Shown here piece by piece: positions 45,460 to 56,177 of a stretch of DNA of 64,000 nt. This DNA is from Cohnella kolymensis (GTDB lineage: Bacteria; Bacillota; Bacilli; Paenibacillales; Paenibacillaceae): positions 1 through 64,000 of the forward strand of contig NZ_JXAL01000022.1 in the NCBI RefSeq assembly GCF_000829465.1. The letters run 5' to 3'. The notes below the pieces were generated by a model. The model was not told the origin of the DNA. It did no database searches and saw nothing but the letters and a program-made list of their open reading frames with translations. Position 1 is the stretch's first letter, and each line of letters begins with the position of its first letter. A program made the translations under genes and the position numbers.

Positions 45460-46212
45460 ATGGAATTCGAACTGAAAGATTATATCCGTATTCTCCGCAA
45501 AAGAATATGGCTGATCACGGCTTTCGTCGTTGTCGTTTCTATGTTCACTGCAATGGCCAGCTATTTGTGGCTCACGCCCGTCTATCAGGCATCTACCAAG
45601 CTGATCGTTAATAAGACCAACGAAAATGTGGCTGTCGCACAGCTCGACATCAACACGGTAAACATGAACATCCGGCTAATCGACACTTATAAAGAGATCA
45701 TCAAGACACCGGCCATCATGGACAAAGTGGTCAAGGAACACCCTGAGCTTGGACTTACCTCCGCTCAGCTCACATCTCAAGTCAGCGTCAGCTCCGTGAA
45801 CAATACTCAGGTGATGACTGTATCCGTACAGGATCCGTCTTACCGGAAAGCAACGGAAATTGTGAATGCCATTTCACTCGTGTTCGTACAAGAAATTCCG
45901 CAGATCATGAAAGTCGACAACGTATCGCTACTGGCGCCGGCCGACCCGAATAAAGCAGCTGCGCCAATCAAGCCGAGGCCTGCTCTTAATACTGCAATTG
46001 CGTTTATCGTTTCACTCATGATTGCTGTCGGCATCACCTTTCTCCTTGAATATTTGGATGACACCATTCGCAGTGAGGAGGATGTTCAACAACACCTAGG
46101 GATTCCGACAATTGCAATGATCCCAAGGCTTAAGGACGAGGAAACGAAATCATACGCAACGAATGTGACAGTCATCCGGGGAGGAGAAAAGAATGTCAAA
46201 GCCCATTCTTAG
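45460..46212 (+). CDS. Wzz/YwqC-type polysaccharide co-polymerase (BY-kinase adaptor)
   Basis: 250 residues with an N-terminal helix (RIWLITAFVVVVSMFTAMAS), an extracytoplasmic domain starting PVYQASTKLIVNKT, and a second helix (AIAFIVSLMIAVGITFLLEY) after the Pro-rich motif PIKPRPALN. A cytoplasmic tail ends DDTIRSEEDVQQHLGIPTIA. It sets chain length and activates the kinase encoded next, which it overlaps by 20 bases. ATG 45460 has GGAGG nine bases upstream; the frame is open further back without a better site. Confidence 0.92.
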   Translation: MEFELKDYIRILRKRIWLITAFVVVVSMFTAMASYLWLTPVYQASTKLIVNKTNENVAVAQLDINTVNMNIRLIDTYKEIIKTPAIMDKVVKEHPELGLTSAQLTSQVSVSSVNNTQVMTVSVQDPSYRKATEIVNAISLVFVQEIPQIMKVDNVSLLAPADPNKAAAPIKPRPALNTAIAFIVSLMIAVGITFLLEYLDDTIRSEEDVQQHLGIPTIAMIPRLKDEETKSYATNVTVIRGGEKNVKAHS

Positions 46213-46885
46213 AACCAAAAAACGCCACATCATCGTACATAACAATCCCAAGTCTCCCGTTTCTGAGGCGTACCGCAGCTTGAGGACGAACATACAGTTT
46301 TCCTCTGTCGATACCCGTATTCAGACAATCATGGTCACATCCGCCAGTCCGGGAGAAGGCAAGTCCACAACAGCTATCAATCTAGCTGCAACCTATGCAC
46401 AGGCCGAGCATAAAGTGCTGCTCATCGACGCCGATCTTCGCAAGCCTTCCATTCATCATACTTTTTTATGCTCCAACCGTTTTGGATTAACCAATTGGCT
46501 CACAAACTCGCGTCCTGTAAGTGAAGTCGTCGTTAAGACGTTCGTGCCTAATCTCTACTTGCTTCCCTCCGGCGCTATTGCGCCGAACCCTTCCGAGCTG
46601 TTGTCATCGAAGAAGATGAGTAAGCTGTTGGAAGAGTTGAAACAAGAGTTCGACATCATCATCCTGGACAGTCCGCCTGTGCTTGCCGTGACGGATGCAC
46701 AAATCATCGCGTCGATCAGCGATGGAGTCGTGATGGTCGCCGATTCGGGCAAAGTGAAAATAGCAACCGCACAGAAGGCTAAAGAAAAGCTGGAGCATGT
46801 GAATGCAAAAATATTGGGAGTTGCCATCAACAACATCAAACGCAGCAGCCACGATGACTATTACTACTATTACGGGGAAACGTAA
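46193..46885 (+). CDS. Bacterial tyrosine kinase (CpsD/CapB/YwqD)
   Basis: 230 residues. Walker A is SASPGEGKSTTAINLA, Walker A' is VLLIDADLRKPSIHH, and Walker B is IIILDSPPVLAVTDA. The C-terminal tyrosine cluster is DDYYYYYGET, the site of trans-autophosphorylation. It works with the adjacent Wzz-like adaptor; the PHP phosphatase at 42304 reverses it. Its targets typically include sugar dehydrogenases such as Ugd, encoded at 58985. Intact. Confidence 0.94.
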   Translation: MSKPILRTKKRHIIVHNNPKSPVSEAYRSLRTNIQFSSVDTRIQTIMVTSASPGEGKSTTAINLAATYAQAEHKVLLIDADLRKPSIHHTFLCSNRFGLTNWLTNSRPVSEVVVKTFVPNLYLLPSGAIAPNPSELLSSKKMSKLLEELKQEFDIIILDSPPVLAVTDAQIIASISDGVVMVADSGKVKIATAQKAKEKLEHVNAKILGVAINNIKRSSHDDYYYYYGET

Positions 46886-46919
46886 ATATTTTCGAGTGTT
46901 GTGGAGGATGAACGAACCA

Positions 46920-48741
46920 ATGGCTGTGAAGAAGAAAATGAGGCTGCTGTTTCTCACAGATCTGATCATCATCTGGTTCAGCATCGTGACCGCTTATTTG
47001 TTCCGCTATAACGGGCACATTCCATCAGATGTTTTTGCTCACATGCTTATCTATAGCGTGATCTCCTGTGTCATCTGTGCAGCGAGCATGATTTATTTCC
47101 AGATGTACAGCAGGTTGTGGCAGTATGCGAGCATCGGAGAGTTATCCGCTATCTGTAAAGCCGTATTGTTTGGATGGGCTCTATCTTATGTCGTCACTTT
47201 CTTATTCGTGGATCAGGAACCGATGTCGGTCGCTTTTAGACAAATTCAAACGATGCTTCTGCTAATGGGCGGGGTACGTTTGGCTTGGCGGGTGCTGCGG
47301 ATGAAAAAGAGTACCACCGACGATAACCGCTCGAACGTTCTTGTCGTGGGTGCCGGCGATTGCGGGGCTTTGATTGCAAAAGAATTAATGAATCCGACGC
47401 TGTCGGATCGTAAGCTAGTCGGTTTTATCGATGACGACCTCGGCAAGCTGGGGCTGCGTGTCATGGGGTTTCCCATCATCGGTAATCGGTGCTCGATACC
47501 CACTGCTGTCAAAGCATACGACGTCAAAGAAATCATCATTGCCATGCCTTCTGCTCCTAAGCGAGATTTCGGACATTATCAATCTTTGTATACCGACAGG
47601 TGCCAAGGTGAAAATCATCCCGGCGATCAATGACCTGATTAGCGGAAAACTATCATTTAGCGCGATTCGCGACGTTATGGTGGAAGATTTGCTGGGAAGG
47701 GATCCCGTCGTCATCGACTCTGATGGAATCTCCAGTAATCTCACCGATAAGACCGTACTTGTCACCGGAGCGGGAGGCTCTATCGGATCAGAGCTTTGCA
47801 GACAGATCGCGGGCTTCTGCCCGGAGAAGCTGCTGCTTCTGGGTCATGGCGAGAACAGCATCTATACGATCGAGATGGAGCTGCGCAGAAATTTCCCCGA
47901 GCTGAACATCGAGCCGATCATTGCAGACATTCAAGACCGCAGCCGGATTGATGAAGTCTTTGAAATACATAGACCGAATGTTGTTTTTCATGCAGCAGCA
48001 CATAAGCACGTGCCTTTGATGGAGCGCAACCCATCCGAAGCGGTCAAAAATAACGTCTTCGGCACCAAAACCGTTGCCGATGCCGCGGACTTATATGGAG
48101 CAGAGCGTTTTGTGCTCATCTCTTCCGACAAGGCGGTTAACCCGTCCAGTGTAATGGGAACGACGAAACGCATTGCCGAAATGTATATCCAGAGCCTGAA
48201 TATAAAAAGCAAAACTAAGTTCGCATCGGTACGGTTCGGAAATGTATTGGGAAGCCGGGGCAGCGTTATCCCTCTGTTCAAGGAACAGATCGCTAGGGGA
48301 GGCCCTGTGACTGTGACTCATCCGGAGATGGTCAGATATTTCATGACCATTCCTGAAGCGGTGCAACTGGTTATCCAAGCGGGCGCACTGTCTAATGGTG
48401 GGGAAACCTTCCTTTTGGATATGGGAGCACCGGTAAGGATCCTAGATTTGGCCGAGGATTTGATCCGACTGTCCGGATTCGAACCGCATGTGGATATTCC
48501 GATCGAGTTTACCGGCATCCGCAATGGGGAGAAGTTGTTCGAGGAGCTTTTGCTGAGTGAAGAAGAGGTTGCAGCAACGCAGCACGAACGTATTTTCACG
48601 GGGAAGCCGGCTCTATTAAATCATTTCGAGTTGGAATTGCAGTTTGCACGGTTAGAGCGAGTATTGGCTAAAGAACGCAGTGCTGTCAAAGGTGTTCTCG
48701 AGGATATGGTTCCATCTGCATATCGGGGACTAGTTATATAA
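46920..48741 (+). CDS. CapD/PglF-type nucleoside-diphosphate-sugar 4,6-dehydratase (one frame break near 47559)
   Basis: About 607 residues. Four N-terminal membrane helices (LLFLTDLIIIWFSIVTAYL onward) are followed by a CoA-binding-like Rossmann domain (NVLVVGAGDCGALIAKEL) and the short-chain dehydrogenase domain (KTVLVTGAGGSIGSELCRQI, then HAAAHKHVPLME and the catalytic SSDKAVNPSSVMGTTKR). It converts UDP-GlcNAc to the 4-keto-6-deoxy sugar that the aminotransferase at 49756 would aminate. The frame breaks near 47559 (SAPK should join EISDIINLCIPT). An ATG at 46908 is too close to its GTGGAGG site; the one at 46920 is preferred, though not certain. Confidence 0.88.
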
Positions 48742-48751
48742 AAGCGAGTGT

Positions 48752-48769
48752 CCCCTGAGAAATCAGGGG
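48752..48769 (+). other. Perfect small hairpin before galU
   Basis: CCCCTGA-GAAA-TCAGGGG, a GNRA-type loop. There is no T-tract, so it is more likely an mRNA stabiliser or processing site than a terminator. Confidence 0.5.
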
Positions 48770-48810
48770 TCAAGTTATAAATGACACATCATAGGAGGCT
48801 TACATCAATT

Positions 48811-49695
48811 ATGAAAGTACGCAAAGCAATTATTCCAGCAGCAGGCCTCGGAACAAGATTCCTGCCGGCCACGAAGCTATGCCAAAAGAGATGCTCCCGA
48901 TTGTTGATAAGCCGACTATTCAATACATCGTTGAGGAAGCAGTAGCCTCCGGGATCGAGGACATTATTATCGTTACAGGCAAAGGAAAAAGAGCAATCGA
49001 GGACCATTTCGACAATTCGTTTGAGCTCGAACAAAACCTGTTAGAAAAAGGGAAACTTGAGCTGCTAAATGAAGTGCAAAAGTCCTCCAAAATGGTCGAC
49101 ATCCACTACATTCGCCAGAAAGAAGCGAAAGGATTGGGACATGCGATATGGTGCGCTCGTAAGTTTATAGGAGATGAGCCGTTCGCAGTATTGCTAGGTG
49201 ATGACATTGTTAAGGCGGATAAGCCTTGCTTGAAGCAGATGATGGACAAATATGAACGGTATAACTCCAGCATAATCGGTGTACAGTGGGTACCGGATAA
49301 TGAAGTATCAAGGTATGGAATTGTAGACGGTAAGGCAATAGATAACAGCTTTTACAGCGTGAGAAATTTGGTTGAAAAACCAAAAAAAGGAAGACGCACC
49401 TTCAAACCTAGCAATCATGAGACGCTACATTTTAAGCTCTGAAATCTTTGATATTCTCGAAAATCAAAATCCTGGTGCCGGTGGAGAAATCCAGCTTACA
49501 GATGCAATTGCTAAATTGAATGAGTACGAAGAAGTCTACGCCTATAATTTTGAAGGCACTCGCTATGACGTTGGCGAAAAAATGGGCTTTATCAAAACCA
49601 CTATTGAGTTTGCGCTGCAGCGTGAGGATTTAAGAAAAGGTTTATTGCAATACCTTTCCAAAGTTGTTGAAGACAATTTAATTATCAAAAAATAA
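48811..49695 (+). CDS. galU: UTP-glucose-1-phosphate uridylyltransferase (two frame breaks)
   Basis: About 294 residues. The nucleotide-binding start [18 protein letters not shown] should join [20 protein letters not shown]; one base is missing near 48876. The catalytic region follows ([20 protein letters not shown], then LLGDDIV). A second break near 49388 (VEKPKK should join [15 protein letters not shown]) sits in an A/G run with one extra base. The end is intact ([20 protein letters not shown]). It makes UDP-glucose for Ugd and glycosyltransferases. ATG 48811 follows ATAGGAGG. Both breaks look like sequencing errors because homology is continuous across them. Confidence 0.88.
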
Positions 49696-49755
49696 AAGCA
49701 CCTAGCGGACTTTCAGCGTTAAACCACTTCTTGATTGAGGGGGACGATAATTTTC

Positions 49756-50892
49756 ATGGTTAATCTGGCAAGAGACAAAATCAAGATGGATAAGATATAT
49801 CTCTCCTCGCCACACATGAGTGATGAAGGATTTGAGATGCAATATGTAAAACGTGCTTTTGAAACAAACTGGATAGCACCGCTTGGAGAAAACGTAAATG
49901 AGTTTGAAAAAGAAATTGCCGCAAAGGTTGCTGCAAAAGCAGCTGCGGCATTATCCTCGGGAACCGGTGCTATTCACTTAGCGCTTAAAGCAGCTGGAGT
50001 AGGTGAAGGGGACATTGTTTTCTGTTCGACTCTGACGTTCTCGGCAACAGCTAACCCTATCATTTATCAAAATGCTATCCCTGTCTTCATAGATAGTGAT
50101 TATGAAACGTGGAATATGTGTCCTAAAGCATTAGAACAAGCATTTGGGAAGTATCCTAATGTGAAGGCAGTTATCGTAGTTCATTTATATGGTATGGCTG
50201 CAAACTTGGATAGAATAGTTGAGCTTTGTAAGCAGCATAATGTTGTTTTAATAGAAGATGCCGCGGAATCATTAGGCACTTATTACAAAGGTAAGCACAC
50301 CGGGACGTTCGGAGATTACGGGATCTTCTCTTTTAATGGGAATAAGATCATCACCACATCAGGCGGTGGAATGCTTGTCTCTGATAATGAGGAGAGAGTT
50401 GCTAAGGTTAGATTTTGGGCTACACAAAGCCGGGACCAAGCAAGGCATTATCAACATAGCGAATTAGGTTTTAATTATCGCATGAGTAATGTTTTGGCTG
50501 GGATTGGTAGGGGGCAGCTGAAGGTTTTAGATCAGAGGGTCAAGAAAAAGAAGTACATTTTTGACTTTTATTACAGAGAGTTAGGTTCACTTCAAGGTGT
50601 AGAATTCATGCCTTGCAATGATTGGAATGAGCCGAATTTTTGGTTAAGCTCAATGACCTTGAATGGTAAAGTGAAGCCAAATGATCTAGTGGAAGCTTTA
50701 GAAAAAGAAAACATCGAGTCACGGCCGATTTGGAAGCCAATGCATATGCAACCGTTTTTCCAAAAGTTCGATTATATTGGCACGGATGTATCGGAAAAGT
50801 TGTTTGAGAATGGTGTTTGCTTACCGTCAGATACGAAGATGACGGATACGGATCTGCATAGAGTTGTAGCGACAATTAAGAAGTTATGGTGA
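49756..50892 (+). CDS. DegT/DnrJ/EryC1-type sugar aminotransferase (PglE/EpsN-like)
   Basis: About 378 residues. Motifs are KIYLSSPHMSDEG at the start, the PLP-binding SSGTGAIHLALKAAGV, EDAAESLGTYYKGKHTGTFG, and the Schiff-base lysine in FSFNGNKIITTSGGGML. This group transfers an amino group to 4-keto-6-deoxy nucleotide sugars. Paired with the dehydratase at 46920 it should give a UDP-4-amino-4,6-dideoxy sugar. No matching acetyltransferase (EpsM/PglD-like) is encoded next to it. Start alternatives exist (for example the ATG at 49789). From here rightward the DNA is clearly AT-rich. Confidence 0.9.
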   Translation: MVNLARDKIKMDKIYLSSPHMSDEGFEMQYVKRAFETNWIAPLGENVNEFEKEIAAKVAAKAAAALSSGTGAIHLALKAAGVGEGDIVFCSTLTFSATANPIIYQNAIPVFIDSDYETWNMCPKALEQAFGKYPNVKAVIVVHLYGMAANLDRIVELCKQHNVVLIEDAAESLGTYYKGKHTGTFGDYGIFSFNGNKIITTSGGGMLVSDNEERVAKVRFWATQSRDQARHYQHSELGFNYRMSNVLAGIGRGQLKVLDQRVKKKKYIFDFYYRELGSLQGVEFMPCNDWNEPNFWLSSMTLNGKVKPNDLVEALEKENIESRPIWKPMHMQPFFQKFDYIGTDVSEKLFENGVCLPSDTKMTDTDLHRVVATIKKLW

Positions 50893-50897
50893 GTTAA

Positions 50898-51596
50898 ATG
50901 AAAACTTATAATGTTGGTTTTTATAGTAGATTTATCAAACGACCGATGGATATTATGTTATCTTTGATGGCAATTATTATCTCAAGTCCAGTACTAATAA
51001 TTGTTGCTTTGTTGACAAGGGCTAAGTTAGGTAGTCCAGTGTTATTCAAACAGAAAAGACCAGGTCTAAATGAGAATCTTTTTACCATGTATAAGTTTCG
51101 AACTATGACAAATGAAACGGATGAGAAAGGCAGATTATTGCCGGATCATCTTCGCCTTACAAAGTTTGGGAAGTTCTTACGTTCCACATCACTTGATGAG
51201 TTACCGGAGCTTTTTAACATCTTGAAAGGTGATATGTCAATCGTTGGGCCTCGACCTCAGCTAGTAAGGGACATGGTCTTTATGACTTCGGAACAAAGGG
51301 AGAGGCATAGTATTTTACCTGGACTCACTGGATGGGCACAAGTCAATGGAAGGAACACTATTACATGGGAAGAAAAGCTATCTCTTGACTTACATTACGT
51401 TCATGGCATTACATTCATACGAGATTGGAAAATAATCGTTATGACTGTCGCTAAAGTATTTAAAAGAGATGGAATAAGTGCAACCGGTATGGATACTGCA
51501 GAAGACTTTGGTGTTCATTTATTGCGGGAAAAGAAGATAACTGAAGCTCAGTTCTCTGCTGCTATCCAAGAGACTCATAGGTTAGTAAATAGTTAG
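50898..51596 (+). CDS. Undecaprenyl-phosphate sugar phosphotransferase (EpsL/PglC-like)
   Basis: 232 residues. One N-terminal membrane segment (DIMLSLMAIIISSPVLIIVA) is followed by the bacterial sugar-transferase domain (VLFKQKRPGLNENLFTMYKF, then TSLDELPELFNILKGDMSIV, GPRPQLV and LPGLTGWAQVNGRNTITWEE). It moves a phospho-sugar from the UDP-sugar to undecaprenyl phosphate, the first membrane step of repeat-unit assembly, and follows the aminotransferase by five bases. The C-terminal 40 residues (after KRDGISATG) are an extension seen in some relatives. Confidence 0.93.
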   Translation: MKTYNVGFYSRFIKRPMDIMLSLMAIIISSPVLIIVALLTRAKLGSPVLFKQKRPGLNENLFTMYKFRTMTNETDEKGRLLPDHLRLTKFGKFLRSTSLDELPELFNILKGDMSIVGPRPQLVRDMVFMTSEQRERHSILPGLTGWAQVNGRNTITWEEKLSLDLHYVHGITFIRDWKIIVMTVAKVFKRDGISATGMDTAEDFGVHLLREKKITEAQFSAAIQETHRLVNS

Positions 51597-51633
51597 CCAG
51601 CTGTGAAAGTTGATTTATGAGAGGTAAGATTTT

Positions 51634-52452
51634 GTGGAAAAATACAGTGTCTTAATGTCTCTTTATATAAAAGAAAAACCAGAGTTTCTTAAGCAGAGTA
51701 TTGATAGTATGTTAAATCAGACAGTGATGCCTGATGAGATCGTTATCGTTAAAGATGGACCATTAACAGATAAATTGAATCAGGTACTTGAAGACTATAA
51801 TCGTAATTATCCAGAGTTATTTAACATTGTTGTGAGTGAGAAGAATATAGGCTTAGGATTAGCACTAAACCTTGGCTTATACAATTGTAAAAATGAACTT
51901 GTGGCTCGAATGGATACAGACGATATTTCGATAGCTGAAAGATGTGAGAAACAGTTAAACGCGTTTGAAGAAAATAAAGAGCTAGTTATAGTTGGCACTA
52001 TGATAGATGAGTTTTATAACGATCCAACGGAGATCAAATCATCAAGAATTGTTCCTACAGCGCATCATGAAATATATGAGTTTGCTAAGAGAAGAAGCCC
52101 ATTTAATCATCCAACGGTTATGTATAAAAAGAGTAAGGTACTAGAGTGTGGCGGGTATAGTGACTTAAAACGTAACCAAGATGTGGATTTATTTGGACGA
52201 ATGTTATTCAACGGCTTTAAGGCTAGCAATTTGAACGAAGTACTGCTCAAATTCCGCTCTAATGATGCGTTGTCTAAACGTCGTCGAAGTTGGGAGAATA
52301 CCAAAAGTTATATTGGAACAATTCATAAATTCCGAAAAATGGGATATTCTAATTTTTCTGATTATGTAGTAGTTGCCATTGCTCAATTAGCTATGTTTGT
52401 TTGTCCGATCACTATACAGACTTGGCTGTATAAGCAGTATTTGCGAAGTTAA
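51634..52452 (+). CDS. Glycosyltransferase family 2
   Basis: 272 residues, GT-A fold. Start EKYSVLMSLYIKEKPEFLKQ, the nucleotide region EIVIVKDGPLTDKLNQVLED, the DXD-type motif in NELVARMDTDDISIAERCEK, and FNHPTVMYKKSKVLECGGYS. It resembles amylovoran/WcaA-like enzymes that add the second or later sugar to the lipid-linked unit in the cytosol. GTG 51634 has GAGAGG about ten bases upstream. The donor sugar cannot be told from sequence. Confidence 0.9.
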   Translation: MEKYSVLMSLYIKEKPEFLKQSIDSMLNQTVMPDEIVIVKDGPLTDKLNQVLEDYNRNYPELFNIVVSEKNIGLGLALNLGLYNCKNELVARMDTDDISIAERCEKQLNAFEENKELVIVGTMIDEFYNDPTEIKSSRIVPTAHHEIYEFAKRRSPFNHPTVMYKKSKVLECGGYSDLKRNQDVDLFGRMLFNGFKASNLNEVLLKFRSNDALSKRRRSWENTKSYIGTIHKFRKMGYSNFSDYVVVAIAQLAMFVCPITIQTWLYKQYLRS

Positions 52453-52462
52453 GGGGTGTCTT

Positions 52463-53440
52463 ATGAAAGTATCTGTAGTAATCCCTGTTTTTAATGCTGA
52501 GCAGTTTCTGAGCAAGTGTTTAGATAGTGTGAAAAATCAAACGTACAATAACTGGGAAGCAATAGCAATTGATGACGGCTCAAGTGACGGGAGTTACACA
52601 ATATTATCGAAATACGCTTTAGATGATAATCGATTTAAAGTTAGTACACACGCAAATCAAGGCCCGGGTTATACAAGAAATAGAGCAATTTCACAAGTAA
52701 CAGGGGATTATGTCGTTTTTCTTGATGCTGATGATTACATAGATAGTCATTACTTTGAGAAATTAATTAAATGTATAGAAGAAAACCAGTCTGATGTTGT
52801 GTTTATTGATGCATTACAGGAGAAACCTTCTGGAGAACTAATTAGAGTTGAATACATGTCAAAATATAAAGGCTGCTCGAAAGAAGAATTAATAAGAAGT
52901 CAAATGACTGGCAAAATGCCATGGGGGGGGGGTGGCGTAAAGCAGTCAAGAGTTCAATTATATTAGACAACGAAATTCAATATACGAATGATGTTGTTGG
53001 TGAAGAAGCTCTTTTTCAGCTTTAAAGTATTAAAGATTTCAAATATCATATCTTTTATTGATAAGCCGTTTTACCATTATGTTAATTATCCAAATAGTCA
53101 ATCGAAAAAGGGAAATGATGATCCATGGGGTGATGTATGTAATAAAATTGAGCATCACTTAACAGAGAACCACCTTTTGGAACAATATAAATCTACACTC
53201 AACAGCTTTAGATTCACTGCACTAGTTGTTTCCATATATCGAAAAACACAAAATTATAAATTCATTGAAGCTTTAAATCAAAGCAAAAAAGGATTATCAA
53301 TCTTTAGAAAAACATATGGTTTTGAGTTAGACAAAGATAGTTTAGAGAATCGGGTCCGGTACCTTATTCCACTTGCAAAGATGAATTTTGTTGTAGCATT
53401 TGTTGTAATCGCAAAAATCAAATCAATTTTTAAACAATAG
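52463..53440 (+). CDS. Glycosyltransferase family 2 (two frame breaks)
   Basis: About 325 residues. MKVSVVIPVFNAEQFLSKCL, AIAIDDGSSDGSYTIL, and the DXD in DYVVFLDADDYIDSHYFEKL define the GT-A domain. Break 1: a run of nine G at 52923-52931 has one base too many (MPWGG should join WRKAVKSSIIL). Break 2: near 53023 an extra T in CTTTAAAG (GEEALFQL should join KVLKISNIISFIDK). The C-terminal part to 53440 is helical with KPFYHYVNYPNSQS, normal for this family. AGGGGTG precedes the ATG. Confidence 0.82.
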
Positions 53441-53483
53441 TTTATCTAAGTATTCAACAAGCTAGGGGATGCCATTTGCAAAT

Positions 53484-54577
53484 ATGAAAAATATTGTTTT
53501 CATAGGTTTTTTACCTGGGTTTGGTGGAGCAGAAAAATCAATGATTATGTTAGCTAATAGTTTAGCTAAATCAGGCAATAAGGTAACCATCATTTCCTTA
53601 AAAGATAATAATGTTGTTTACGAGATAGATAAAAGAGTCAATTATATTTTTATCCCAGATCGTGCGGGCAATAAATTATATAAGCAGTTTCACAGGCTTA
53701 AACACTTAAAAAATAAACTTGCTGAGATTAGACCCAATATAGTTATTTCATTCTGGCTACAACCAGCTATATTTTCAGTCATACTCTCTAAATTCATAGG
53801 ATTTAAAAAACGTATATTCGGAACGAGGGGATCCTTCTGATAAACAATATCAAGGATGGCTAGGATGGTTAAGAAGTATCTTTTTTTTCTATGATCGATG
53901 GGTTTGTATTTCAGACGCAGGGGGCGCAGCGATATTTTCCACACTCAATACAAAAAAGAAGTGTAGTAATTAACAATCCGGTCTATATGAAGTTTGATGA
54001 CTATCGTATACCCAACGAAAGAAGAAAAGTTATTGTTAATGTCGGTAGACTACATAAACAAAAAAATCAGAGATTAATCATAAATGCGTTTGCAAAAATC
54101 AGTAATGATTTTCCTGAATATACACTTGAGATTTATGGGGAAGGAGAGCTTAAGAGGGAGTTAGAAACGCAAATAAATGATCTGAAACTAAGTGATAGAG
54201 TTAGCCTAAAGGGGACAACAAAAAATCTCATGAATGAAATTGTAAATGCATCATTGTTTGTTTTATCTTCAGATTATGAAGGAATGCCTAATGCTTTGAT
54301 GGAAGCCATGGCTCTTGGCATACCTAGTATCTCAACAGATTGCAAACCGGGTGGTGCAAGAGAGTTAATTAATTCAGGGATAAATGGCTTTCTGTGCAAT
54401 AGAAATTCAGAAGACGAGTTATCTGAATGTATGAAATACATACTTGAGAACCCTTCAAAAGCAACAGATATGGGTATACAAGCAAAGGCGATTTGTACTA
54501 CTCATTCAACTAATGAAGTTTTCAATAAATGGGAAAAGTATTTACTTTCAGTTTGTTCAGCGAAACTTTTTTCATAG
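53484..54577 (+). CDS. Glycosyltransferase family 4 (two frame breaks)
   Basis: About 364 residues. The GT-B N-terminal domain starts MKNIVFIGFLPGFGGAEKSM and includes ANSLAKSGNKVTIISL. Two breaks lie in 53828-53888: one G missing in a G run (FGTRG should join DPSDKQYQGWLG) and one T too many in a T8 run (RSIFF should join MIDGFVFQ). The C-terminal domain has VNVGRLHKQKNQRLIINAFA and the EX7E-type loop SSDYEGMPNALMEAMALGIP. The start could also be the ATG at 53469; neither has a good ribosome site. Confidence 0.82.
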
Positions 54578-54644
54578 TTATGTTTTTGACATAGTCAGTA
54601 AGTGCAGGGGCGTTTCGCAGCAGAATATGATGAACGAGGTTACT

Positions 54645-56177
54645 ATGAGACAGTTATATCTAAGCCAAAAGCCAGAATACTATTCTGTTGGTAAACTTTA
54701 TCTTATGCTCCTTTTAGTTTGTTCATCATTGCTTATATCTTTCTATCTAGGTTCTGAGGAAAGAGAAGCTGGCTATGAACAACTATATCTACTGCCATTT
54801 GTATATGCGGTCATTATGATAGTTTTTCACAAGTATTTTAAATATAGTTTTAATTCCTTAGGGCTTTCAGTGTTTAACGGAATAGAATTTATTAGGTACG
54901 TGTTCACACCTTGGTTTATGGTCTATACGGGCTTTTATGGCTCTACATATTACCCCAACCCTACTTATGATGCCAAGAGTATAGCAGTGTACATCATGTT
55001 GTATGAATTGATTGCCGAATACACCTTAGCTTACTTTCTACTTAGAAATGTACTTTCCCGACCCCAAAGACAACATCATGAACACTCAACGACGATTAAG
55101 ACGTACGAACATAGATGGCTATTATTTCTGGCAGCTGTTATTTTGATTGTATTTTCTACATTGACTAATTTTAGTGGAAATAATTATAGATACCAGATAT
55201 TTGGTTACTTTAGTCCTGATACTGGATCTAATTATGTATTGGGTGAACTCGCACTGCAGTGTTCAACTGTGTTGATTTTTATGTTCGTTTCATTGCCGGC
55301 ATTGATGAAATATGTCAAGACCAGAAATGTTTATTATGCTGCACAATTTTTATGTGCATCAATACTATTTGTAGGCATTAATTTTGGCGATGTGAGACTG
55401 TTCTTTGTAATTAAAGCATTAATTGTTATTTCGCTAATATTAAAATATTTTCGTAAAATTTCAAGAATTATACTGATCATCTTGATTGTTTTCGTTGCAT
55501 TTGTGAGCATTCTCGTCATGACATTGGATGATGAAAATGCATCCCATGGGTTATTCTATTTGACAGGTACCGACTCGGAGAGGGACACCTATGCATATAC
55601 TCTACAGAAATATTTCTCTGGTCCATACAATCAGGCGAAATCAGTTGATTTAAAGAATTCAAATATAGTACCTATCGAATACAATGGGATTGAATTATTG
55701 TTAAATGATATTTCAAATAATACTTTCCCACTTACATTACTAAAAATTGACCCTATGAACACCACTAAAATAATGTTCAATTACCTATTATATAGTAATC
55801 ATGAAAAAGCCACGCAAATAATTCCCTTAGCTGGACAAGGTATGCTGTACTTTGGATACCTGGCTGCTCCTTTTCCAACCTTGTTCTTATATGGATTGTT
55901 GTGCATATTAGAAAGACGGAAATCAGACAGTGCAAAGGAGCAAAGTTGTTATCATTACGTGGCTCTGACGTTTTATATTTTGTACCTTGGTTGCATGCAT
56001 ATGTATAATATTTCGATTATCTCGGGGATGGTTATCAATGTGTTGTTTCCCGTTCATTTGATTGTATTGTTACAGGAAAAATTAATTAGAATGAGGAATC
56101 GAGATGAAAATTTTGTTTGTGATTTCAAGCCTAACAAGTGGAGGCGCAGAACGGGCGCTAGTCTCCATGTTGAATAA
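54645..56177 (+). CDS. O-antigen/capsule polymerase Wzy-like membrane protein
   Basis: About 510 residues with 10-12 membrane helices and one long extracytoplasmic loop between about residues 290 and 400 (after VSILVMTLDDENASHGLFYL), the usual Wzy layout. It has no strong sequence signature, so the call rests on topology and on its place among glycosyltransferases and Wzx. ATG 54645 is preferred because CGAGGT lies four bases ahead; ATGs at 54627 and 54630 are alternatives. Its end overlaps the next gene by 74 bases, which is long, so a frame error near the 3' end is possible. Confidence 0.75.
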   Translation: MRQLYLSQKPEYYSVGKLYLMLLLVCSSLLISFYLGSEEREAGYEQLYLLPFVYAVIMIVFHKYFKYSFNSLGLSVFNGIEFIRYVFTPWFMVYTGFYGSTYYPNPTYDAKSIAVYIMLYELIAEYTLAYFLLRNVLSRPQRQHHEHSTTIKTYEHRWLLFLAAVILIVFSTLTNFSGNNYRYQIFGYFSPDTGSNYVLGELALQCSTVLIFMFVSLPALMKYVKTRNVYYAAQFLCASILFVGINFGDVRLFFVIKALIVISLILKYFRKISRIILIILIVFVAFVSILVMTLDDENASHGLFYLTGTDSERDTYAYTLQKYFSGPYNQAKSVDLKNSNIVPIEYNGIELLLNDISNNTFPLTLLKIDPMNTTKIMFNYLLYSNHEKATQIIPLAGQGMLYFGYLAAPFPTLFLYGLLCILERRKSDSAKEQSCYHYVALTFYILYLGCMHMYNISIISGMVINVLFPVHLIVLLQEKLIRMRNRDENFVCDFKPNKWRRRTGASLHVE